From JBEGQX01 sp041180805 (GTDB lineage Bacteria > Planctomycetota > Planctomycetia > Gemmatales > Gemmataceae): a stretch of 16,804 nt of DNA. This document shows, piece by piece, positions 8,733 to 14,347 of this stretch (position 1 is the first letter of the stretch; each line of letters opens with the position of its first letter). The notes beneath the pieces are model-generated. The model was not told the origin of the DNA, made no database searches, and worked only from the letters and a program-made list of their open reading frames with translations. The stretch covers positions 1-16,804 of the forward strand of contig JBEGQX010000353.1 of the NCBI GenBank assembly GCA_041180805.1. Reading direction: 5' to 3'. The translations under genes and the position numbers were made by a program.

Positions 8733-10163
8733 ATGAAAACCACCCCTTTAAACCAAATCCAGGACCTGCTAAACAGGAGAATTTTCCTAGGCAAGGGTGC
8801 GGCCGCACTTGGCAGCCTTGCACTTCCTTTTGTCGCCAAAGCCAGTAACCTGAATTCCCCCAATTACTCACCCAAGGCCAAGCGAATCATTTATCTATTC
8901 CAATCGGGCGCTCCTTCTCAAATAGATCTTTTTGACCCAAAACCGACCATGAAGGCCAGGTTCGGGGAAAACCTTCCAGATTCCATCCGCAAGGGACAGC
9001 GGCTCACCACCATGACATCCGGGCAGGCAAAATTCCCTGTGGCTCCCTCCATATTTGAATTCCAGCAGCATGGAAAATCAGGAATGTGGATGAGTGAATT
9101 GCTGCCAAACATGTCCAAATTAGCAGACGATTTTTGCATGATCCGAACCATGCACACCGAAGCCATCAACCATGATCCTGCCATCACTTTTGCACAAACC
9201 GGCTCACAACTGCCTGGAAGGCCAAGTATTGGTTCCTGGATAAGTTACGGGCTTGGAACCGAAAACAAAGATCTTCCCGCCTACGTGGTTTTGACCTCTT
9301 TCGGAAGTGGAAGACCTGATGATCAGCCCCTGTATGACCGCTTGTGGAGTGCCGGATTCCTGCCTTCCAGGCATCAGGGCATTAAATTCCGCAACAAAGG
9401 TGATGCGGTTTTATACCTTTCCAATCCTTCGGGCATGAGTCAGGATTTACGGAAGGATACACTGGAACGAATTGCAGCTCTCAACCAGAAACATTTTGCA
9501 GACATAGGTGACCCTGAAATCCAAACGCGTATAAGCCAATACGAACTGGCATTCCGTATGCAAACGAGTGTTCCAGACCTTCTGGATTTTTCCAAGGAAT
9601 CCAAGGCGACTCTTGAAATGTATGGCCAAGATGTAAGCAGGCCAGGAAGCTACGCCGCCAATTGCCTGCTCGCCAGAAGATTGGCGGAAAGGGATGTGAG
9701 GTTCATCCAGTTATTTCACATGGGCTGGGATCATCATGGCGGTCTGCCGAACGCCATCCGAGGCCAATGCAGGGATACTGACAAAGCAACCTCCGCCTTG
9801 CTGCTGGATTTAAAACAAAGAGGACTTCTCGACGACACCCTGATTGTGTGGGGCGGGGAATTCGGCAGAACCATATACTCGCAAGGCGGCCTTACAGACA
9901 ACAATTACGGGCGCGACCATCACCCCAAATGCTATTCCATCCTCCTTGCCGGAGCGGGCATTCGCAAGGGGTACACCCATGGTGAAACCGATGAATATTG
10001 CTACAACATCGTGAAAGACCCGGTTAGCATTTTTGATTTAAATGCCACGATTCTTCACCTGATGGGAATCAACCACGAAAGATTGACCTTTAAACATCAA
10101 GGTCTGGATTTCAAACTTACAGGCGTCGAACCTTCCAGGGTCGTCAAGGAAATCCTTGCGTAA
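8733..10163 (+). CDS. DUF1501 protein with Tat signal (cassette 2)
   Basis: This 476-residue protein is a distant paralogue of the DUF1501 protein at 4065-5519. A twin-arginine signal (NRRIFLGKGAAALGSLALPF, residues 14-33) predicts export of the folded protein. Family motifs are YLFQSGAPSQIDLFDPKP (about 54-71), PSIGSWISYGLGTEN (164-178), GWDHHGG (331-337), WGGEFGRT (373-380), NYGRDHHP (391-398) and FDLNATILHLMGINHERLTF near the end. The alkaline-phosphatase-like fold suggests a metal-dependent hydrolase, but no activity is established. The gene starts 7 bases after the partner cytochrome gene; AGGGA at 8717-8721 is a rather distant Shine-Dalgarno (11 bases). Compared with copy 1 it has WDHH instead of WDGH and GGEFGRT instead of CTEFGRM, so the two copies differ near the likely active site. 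It ends 11 bases before the converging ArfB-like gene, with no terminator seen between them. Confidence 0.9.
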   Translation: MKTTPLNQIQDLLNRRIFLGKGAAALGSLALPFVAKASNLNSPNYSPKAKRIIYLFQSGAPSQIDLFDPKPTMKARFGENLPDSIRKGQRLTTMTSGQAKFPVAPSIFEFQQHGKSGMWMSELLPNMSKLADDFCMIRTMHTEAINHDPAITFAQTGSQLPGRPSIGSWISYGLGTENKDLPAYVVLTSFGSGRPDDQPLYDRLWSAGFLPSRHQGIKFRNKGDAVLYLSNPSGMSQDLRKDTLERIAALNQKHFADIGDPEIQTRISQYELAFRMQTSVPDLLDFSKESKATLEMYGQDVSRPGSYAANCLLARRLAERDVRFIQLFHMGWDHHGGLPNAIRGQCRDTDKATSALLLDLKQRGLLDDTLIVWGGEFGRTIYSQGGLTDNNYGRDHHPKCYSILLAGAGIRKGYTHGETDEYCYNIVKDPVSIFDLNATILHLMGINHERLTFKHQGLDFKLTGVEPSRVVKEILA

Positions 10164-10174
10164 CCAAGGTTGTT

Positions 10175-10612
10175 TCAGCCATCCTCGTTGAAGATGTTTT
10201 TGCCACCCCGGAGGAACTTTTTCTGGGAATGCTGTTTTTTAGACTTTAATCTTTTGACTTTTTGGAAAAACGGAACCTTGGTTGTCTTCCTTACAGGCTC
10301 AATTGTCAAAGCGGCCGCCAACAGTTGACACATTTTTTTCAAAACTTCCATCCGGTTTTGCAATTGCGTGCGATGCTTTTGACTTGTAACTACAAGGTTA
10401 CCGCGGGAATCCAGTCTTTTTTGAAAAACGTTGTTCTTCTTCATAAGTTCTTTTTGCAAGCTGCTGAAACAGGTGCAGCCTACCAGATCCAATGATCCGC
10501 GAACCTTGGTTTCAACCTTGTTGACATTTTGGCCGCCAGGCCCGCCAGAACGCGCCGTCTCAAATGTTACCCACGGCTCTAAAAGTTCACTATTAATCCA
10601 TTCAAAAACCAA
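10175..10612 (-). CDS. arfB: ArfB-like peptide chain release factor (GGQ-domain ribosome rescue protein)
   Basis: This is a 145-residue class I release-factor-like protein made only of the catalytic GGQ domain and a basic tail. The motif SGGPGGQNVNKVETKV places G26-G27-Q28 at the position that triggers peptidyl-tRNA hydrolysis in the ribosomal A site. The tail from about 108 to 135 is rich in Lys and Arg (KVKRLKSKKQHSQKKFLRGG), like the ArfB/YaeJ/ICT1 tail that enters the empty mRNA channel of a stalled ribosome. Codon-recognition domains are absent, as expected for rescue factors. The start is a TTG: a TGA lies two codons upstream in frame, no ATG exists before the GGQ motif, and AGGTGA precedes the TTG. 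Its length is close to ArfB. The exact subfamily (ArfB or another orphan GGQ protein) is not settled. Action is cytoplasmic. Confidence 0.85.
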   Translation of the reverse strand: MVFEWINSELLEPWVTFETARSGGPGGQNVNKVETKVRGSLDLVGCTCFSSLQKELMKKNNVFQKRLDSRGNLVVTSQKHRTQLQNRMEVLKKMCQLLAAALTIEPVRKTTKVPFFQKVKRLKSKKQHSQKKFLRGGKNIFNEDG

Positions 10613-10621
10613 TTTTCACCT
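10613..10621 (-). promoter_or_regulatory. Shine-Dalgarno supporting the TTG start of the ArfB-like gene
   Basis: Read on the minus strand, AGGTGA followed by AAA precedes the TTG at 10612. An in-frame TGA sits inside this same stretch, so translation cannot begin further upstream. Confidence 0.5.
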
Positions 10622-10674
10622 TCGCATCATCGCAATTTCATGGAAACGAAGTTTTCTTAAATATCCCCTTACGA

Positions 10675-10703
10675 ATCCTAGTTGAATTCCATATGGAAAA
10701 CAA
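10675..10703 (-). promoter_or_regulatory. Candidate promoter of the ArfB-like gene with internal palindrome
   Basis: On the minus strand, TTGTTT (10703-10698), a 17-base spacer and TAGGAT (10680-10675) give a plausible but modest match. The spacer contains the perfect 12-base palindrome TTCCATATGGAA (10687-10698), where a dimeric regulator could sit. The leader would be about 55 bases. Confidence 0.3.
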
Positions 10704-10810
10704 TCCATGATCATTCATGCCAGAATGTTTATCGGGTCTCTTAGCCAACCAGTTAAAACATAAGGGTTGGAACCACCATTAAAGATAACTTTTCAAGAGA
10801 ACCACTAGCC

Positions 10811-10838
10811 AAAAAAACTCCTGGAATCGTCCAAGAGT
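10811..10838 (-). terminator. Rho-independent terminator of the hydroxylase-dipeptidase unit
   Basis: On the minus strand ACTCTTGGA pairs with TCCAGGAGT across a CGAT loop, a 9-pair stem with one G-U pair, followed directly by a run of Ts (complement of the A run at 10811-10817). It starts about 46 bases after the stop of the M19 gene. The orientation is decided by the T run and because the U-G pair exists only in the minus-strand RNA (C-A on plus). The rest of the 272-base gap 10613-10884 shows only the candidate promoter near 10690. Confidence 0.85.
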
Positions 10839-10884
10839 ATCTAGTATAGGGACGCCTTGTAATCCTGATAAGAAAACCTTTCCT

Positions 10885-12228
10885 TTAGACTTGTGGCAAC
10901 GCCGGAAAAACTTCCCTGGCCACCCTCATCACGTTGCCACCAATGATTTTTTTGATGTCTTCGTCTTTGTAACCGCGCTGAACCAGACCAACCGTAAATA
11001 GCGGCCAGTTGGTCCATGCAAGACTCTCCCTGGCCTGCTCAGTCGTTGTAACTGTTTCCCTGGGCCAAAGGGATGCAAACCGGTTTCTACTTTTCCGACG
11101 AGGTGGCAATTTCCTGACTTCAGCGTTGATTTTTCTAGAAGAGTAGGCAATGTCAGTCCCTATGGAAACATGATCAACCCCGATCTTCTTGGCAACATAA
11201 TCGATATGATCAAGAAAAGAATTGATATCCGCTTTGCCACCAAGGAACTGGGTGATGCAACAAATACCGGCATAACCACCGGAATCCGCAAGGGCCTTCA
11301 ATACGTCATCAGGCTTGCTGCGAATATGATTCTGAATTTTGGTGGCCGTAGTGTGACTGGCCACCACTGGCTTGGAACTGGCTTTTGCAGCATCGAAGCT
11401 TGTTTTCCATCCGGAATGGGCCACATCCACTAGAACTCCCTGCCGGTTCATTTCAGCCACGGCAAGCTTTCCAAAATCGCTTAAACCACCGTTGGCAAGC
11501 TCGGCGCAACCATCTCCAAGCATGTTTCGTCTCTGATAGGTGACATGCATCATCCGGATGCCAAGCTGGAAGAATATTCGAATGTAGCGCAGTTCTTCCT
11601 CAACCGTGTTCCAGTCCTGGGGCAATGGTACCCCGTTACCTGTGAAGTAAAGGCAATTCCTGCCAGTTTTTTTTGCCTCTTCGATTTCCGCAGGCTTGCA
11701 GGCCTTGGAAAGAATCGGCTTGAGCATATCCGTAAGAAAAGTAAAGCGCGCCAGCCTTTTCATAAGGCGCAAAGGGTGCTGGCATTCCTCGCCCGAGTTC
11801 TGGTAAATGCAGGTCACCCCGGACGCGTAAAAGGCCATTTGAAGTTCGTCCCTTTCGCCGGTATCATAGGCGGCGCGGGTCATGCCCATATCTTCTGAAA
11901 GATCCTGTAGTTCAACATCCGATCCGCCTTCATCCATCAATTTTGCCATGGCGTTATTGTCCATGGATGCTCGTGGCGCAAAGGCATACCCGTCAAACAC
12001 TAAAGATTCCTTGTGAAGACCAAGCCCGTGCTGAAGCTCTCTTGCGGTAGGCTTTAACAGGTCCAATCCGACAGCCCGTGCTTTCTGAATCACCTGGCTG
12101 CCCTTTACCATGGCGTCCAATCGATCTAAATCAGTAGCAGCATCTTTGGGATGAACCTTTTGGGAAATCGCCAATGCAGCGGCACCGGCGACAGAGTTTT
12201 TGATAACATTTCTTCTAGACTGATTCAT
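10885..12228 (-). CDS. M19 (membrane dipeptidase) homologue with Tat signal and degenerate metal site
   Basis: The protein has 447 residues. The N-terminus (SRRNVIKNSVAGAAALAIS) has a twin-arginine signal, so it is probably exported. M19 renal-dipeptidase signatures are clear: GIRMMHVTYQRRNMLGDG (223-240), GLSDFGKLAVAEMNRQGVLVDVAHSG (248-273) with H271, VVASH292, VSIGTD359 and the closing IIGGNVMRV. Active M19 enzymes bind two zinc ions through an N-terminal HxD, a bridging Glu, and two later His. Here the DGHND position reads DGYAF (79-83) and the EGG position reads TGN (196-198), so the HxD pair and the Glu look absent while both His and the Asp remain. It may be a non-hydrolytic or altered-metal relative; dipeptide hydrolysis should not be assumed. 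A strand-appropriate AGGTG (12237-12233) lies 4 bases before the ATG. It lies 20 bases downstream of the hydroxylase gene and ends at the terminator at 10811-10838. Confidence 0.85.
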   Translation of the reverse strand: MNQSRRNVIKNSVAGAAALAISQKVHPKDAATDLDRLDAMVKGSQVIQKARAVGLDLLKPTARELQHGLGLHKESLVFDGYAFAPRASMDNNAMAKLMDEGGSDVELQDLSEDMGMTRAAYDTGERDELQMAFYASGVTCIYQNSGEECQHPLRLMKRLARFTFLTDMLKPILSKACKPAEIEEAKKTGRNCLYFTGNGVPLPQDWNTVEEELRYIRIFFQLGIRMMHVTYQRRNMLGDGCAELANGGLSDFGKLAVAEMNRQGVLVDVAHSGWKTSFDAAKASSKPVVASHTTATKIQNHIRSKPDDVLKALADSGGYAGICCITQFLGGKADINSFLDHIDYVAKKIGVDHVSIGTDIAYSSRKINAEVRKLPPRRKSRNRFASLWPRETVTTTEQARESLAWTNWPLFTVGLVQRGYKDEDIKKIIGGNVMRVAREVFPALPQV

Positions 12229-12248
12229 ATTACACCTGGCTAGTTAAT

Positions 12249-13043
12249 TCACCTTGGCAAAATAAACGGCCACTCTTTCTCGCGAAACCATTTGGTGAGA
12301 ATAAATTTTTCCCCCTCCTCAACAGGTTCTCCCACATGGGAGGATTCCGGGATAATCACCGAGTTTTGGGTGTTCTGCCAGACCAACAAGGTTCCTTGCT
12401 TGGGTTTGACGGAAACATTGATTTCAGGAAAAGAAGTATGGCCACCTTTTTCCACGTTGTTCAAATAGATCATGGCAGTCCATGGACGATTGCCATAATA
12501 CAGTACCGTTTCCTTATCCGGGGTGAAGGAATCAAAATGTCGCTTGAACTCCTGCCCTGGTTTGTACCACTGCCCCTGAATGGGTTCCGCAAATCGCAAT
12601 TCCATTCCCAAAAGTTCGTGAATTTTTTCTTCAATGGTATGTATGGGGCCGAAATTTACTCCTTGGTTTAGGAAATAAGCGGTTTGACTTGTCCTGGTGG
12701 AATCGTAAGCGGTATCCCGATCCGAACCAATCGTGGAGGGGTTAGCCGTTTTTCGAATTAATTCGCATGCAACATGGCTTAGGTCAGGGTCCACAAATGA
12801 ATCCACGGAATAAATCGGGAAGCTTTGATGAAGCCTTTGAAACCCTGGGGTATTGTCGAGTTTTTCTGGTGAGATTTTCACAGGATTTGAGGGAAATAAT
12901 TCATCCAAATCCAGTTGGAACTTTATTTCCTCGGGTTTAAAGTGATTTTGAACAAGTATTTTGGCGATTTCAATTTTGGGAACACCATTGCCAAGGTTTT
13001 CCTTTATCCAATGTTTCCAACTCGCATCCAGTGAATTCAACAT
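12249..13043 (-). CDS. 2OG-Fe(II) oxygenase, prolyl 4-hydroxylase-like
   Basis: This 264-residue protein belongs to the prolyl-4-hydroxylase alpha-subunit-like dioxygenases, which use 2-oxoglutarate, O2 and Fe(II) to hydroxylate a protein or small-molecule substrate. The iron facial triad is visible: H169-F-D171 in EFKRHFDSF and distal H236 in SSHVGEPV. K246 in EEGEKFILTKWF fits the lysine that binds the 2-oxoglutarate carboxylate. QWYKPGQEF, WTAMIYLNNVEKGGHTSFP and PKQGTLLVWQN match the double-stranded beta-helix strands of the family. Residues 1-48 form a separate helical N-terminal part (WKHWIKENLGNGVPKIEIAKIL) of unknown role. No signal peptide is seen, so it is probably cytoplasmic. ATG 13043 is preceded by a GGGG at 13054-13051, a weak Shine-Dalgarno. 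It leads a likely two-gene unit with the M19 homologue 20 bases downstream; the substrate cannot be predicted. Confidence 0.88.
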   Translation of the reverse strand: MLNSLDASWKHWIKENLGNGVPKIEIAKILVQNHFKPEEIKFQLDLDELFPSNPVKISPEKLDNTPGFQRLHQSFPIYSVDSFVDPDLSHVACELIRKTANPSTIGSDRDTAYDSTRTSQTAYFLNQGVNFGPIHTIEEKIHELLGMELRFAEPIQGQWYKPGQEFKRHFDSFTPDKETVLYYGNRPWTAMIYLNNVEKGGHTSFPEINVSVKPKQGTLLVWQNTQNSVIIPESSHVGEPVEEGEKFILTKWFREKEWPFILPR

Positions 13044-13068
13044 TTTCTACCCCATTTAGGATTCTTCC

Positions 13069-13096
13069 ATTAGAAGCAATTTCAACCAATATACAA
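13069..13096 (-). promoter_or_regulatory. Candidate promoter of the hydroxylase-M19 unit
   Basis: On the minus strand TTGTAT (13096-13091), a 16-base spacer and TCTAAT (13074-13069) form a candidate promoter; the -10 matches 5/6, the -35 only 3/6. Transcription would begin near 13062, leaving a leader of about 19 bases. It shares the divergent intergenic region with the DUF1080 gene. Confidence 0.35.
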
Positions 13097-13138
13097 CGAT
13101 TCCAACAAATTAAAAAAGTTTTAAGAGCCGATCTTCAG

Positions 13139-13151
13139 TGAATGTCATTCA
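13139..13151. repeat. Palindrome between divergent genes
   Basis: TGAATG-T-CATTCA is a perfect 6-base inverted repeat around one base, 54-66 bases upstream of the DUF1080 ATG and just before its candidate -35. It is a candidate operator. An element this short can occur by chance. Confidence 0.35.
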
Positions 13152-13154
13152 TCA

Positions 13155-13183
13155 TTTACCTTCAAGATTGAGTGTGTTATAAG
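13155..13183 (+). promoter_or_regulatory. Candidate promoter of the DUF1080 gene
   Basis: TTTACC (13155-13160) followed after 16-17 bases by TTATAAG (13177-13183) is a plausible vegetative promoter. The predicted start would fall near 13189-13190, immediately before the Shine-Dalgarno, leaving an unusually short leader, so confidence is low. Confidence 0.25.
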
Positions 13184-13190
13184 AATGGCA

Positions 13191-13196
13191 AAGGAG
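13191..13196 (+). promoter_or_regulatory. Strong Shine-Dalgarno deciding the DUF1080 start
   Basis: AAGGAG lies 8 bases before ATG 13205. This is the best ribosome-binding site in the window and selects ATG 13205 over the in-frame GTG 13172, which lies upstream of the site. Confidence 0.8.
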
Positions 13197-13204
13197 ATTA
13201 TAAC

Positions 13205-14188
13205 ATGAAGATTTGGACCATTTTGCTCAATAGTGCATTCTTAGTTCTTTTCACCATCTTTTCTATTCATGGTGCCGATCAATCCGGTATTACAGACCCA
13301 TCAATAGCTGGAACAGACTTCCAATTACAGGGTGAATACCTTGGTGAATTAACCCATGATTCAAAAATCAAAACATTTGGAGCGCAGGTTATTTCCAAAG
13401 GGGATGGTAAATTTGTCATCAAATTAATGGCTGGAGGACTTCCTGGACAAGAGGGCTTCCTCAAGGATGAGAAACCGATTCTTTTGACCGCATTAACCGA
13501 AAATGGCAAAACTAATGTGCAGGGGAAAGATTACTCCGGATACATTGAAAAAGAAAAACTGACGATCATCAACAAAGAAAAAAAATCCCACACCCTGAAC
13601 AAAGTCGAAAGAAAAAGTCCCACACTTGGAAAGAGTCCACCTTCCAATTGCATAGTGTTATTTGACGGCAAAAATGCCGGGGAATGGAACAATGGAAAAT
13701 TGGTGGAAAATGAGCTTTTGAACAACGGGGTTTCCAGCAAAAAGAAATTCAAGGATTTTCATCTTCATCTGGAATTTCGTCTGCCTTTCATGCCGAAAGC
13801 ATCCGGCCAAGGCCGTGGTAACAGTGGGTTATATTTGCAAGACCGATACGAAATTCAAATCCTTGACAGCTTTGGTCTGGATGGGAAAAACAATGAGTGT
13901 GGCGGGGTATACACCCAATACACACCCAGCGTGAATGCATGCTTGCCTCCCCTTGTTTGGCAAACCTATGATGTTGATTTCAAAGCCGCAAAGTATGATG
14001 AAAATGACAAAAAAATCAGTGATGCCGAGGCAACGGTCTTTCATAACGGCATCAAGATTCATGAAAACATAAAACTAAAAGGACCTACTGGGGGTGGTAA
14101 GCCGGAAACCAAGGAACCAGGCTCCTTCCAGCTTCAAAACCATGGTAACCCCGTTTATTTCCGTAATATCTGGGTTGTTGAAAAGTAA
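13205..14188 (+). CDS. Secreted DUF1080 (3-keto-disaccharide hydrolase family) protein
   Basis: The protein has 327 residues from ATG 13205. Residues 1-24 are a signal peptide (hydrophobic AFLVLFTIFSIHGA). An N-terminal small beta domain (about 37-133; LQGEYLGEL, GAQVISKGDGKF, LPGQEGF) is often fused to DUF1080 in planctomycetes. A Lys-rich linker (about 118-143) leads to the DUF1080/PF06439 domain (about 148-327): IVLFDGKNAGEWN, GNSGLYLQDRYEIQILDSFG, NECGGVYTQY, WQTYDVDF and a final strand FRNIWVVEK. The domain has a concanavalin-like jelly-roll fold; Pfam names it after hydrolysis of 3-keto-glycosides, and many members are untested. A role in extracytoplasmic sugar binding or cleavage is likely but inferred. 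The strong Shine-Dalgarno suggests high expression. It is transcribed divergently from the hydroxylase unit and is followed by a hairpin at 14236-14255, so it is probably monocistronic. Confidence 0.88.
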   Translation: MKIWTILLNSAFLVLFTIFSIHGADQSGITDPSIAGTDFQLQGEYLGELTHDSKIKTFGAQVISKGDGKFVIKLMAGGLPGQEGFLKDEKPILLTALTENGKTNVQGKDYSGYIEKEKLTIINKEKKSHTLNKVERKSPTLGKSPPSNCIVLFDGKNAGEWNNGKLVENELLNNGVSSKKKFKDFHLHLEFRLPFMPKASGQGRGNSGLYLQDRYEIQILDSFGLDGKNNECGGVYTQYTPSVNACLPPLVWQTYDVDFKAAKYDENDKKISDAEATVFHNGIKIHENIKLKGPTGGGKPETKEPGSFQLQNHGNPVYFRNIWVVEK

Positions 14189-14235
14189 CAAATTTCGCTA
14201 AATTTTGAAGTTTTAGTTACCCTTGTACCATCTTT

Positions 14236-14255
14236 AGGGGCCTAACAAGGCCCCT
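14236..14255 (+). terminator. Hairpin terminator after the DUF1080 gene
   Basis: AGGGGCC and GGCCCCT form a perfect 7-base GC-rich stem around TAACAA, 48 bases after the DUF1080 stop. Only TT follows directly, so it is not a classical rho-independent site, but its position between two same-strand genes and its stability support termination. The remaining 92 bases up to the kinase show no convincing promoter. Confidence 0.55.
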
Positions 14256-14347
14256 TGCACAAATTTATCCAAATTGTTTGTTTTAAAAATGGCCAAAGCC
14301 TGTTTAGAATATTGTTTTAATCGTTTGAATATCCATTGAATCAGGCC

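Noticed and set aside
1275..10163. Tandem cassettes as an assembly duplication
   Set aside because: The two copies share motifs but differ throughout at DNA and protein level and carry different inserts, so they are old paralogues and not a duplicated contig piece.
13172..13204. GTG 13172 as start of the DUF1080 gene
   Set aside because: A strong AAGGAG at 13191-13196 is correctly spaced for ATG 13205, where the signal peptide begins.
14274..14310. Possible promoter before the kinase (TTGTTT and TAGAAT)
   Set aside because: The boxes are 21-25 bases apart depending on the TTG chosen, too far for a normal sigma70 promoter.
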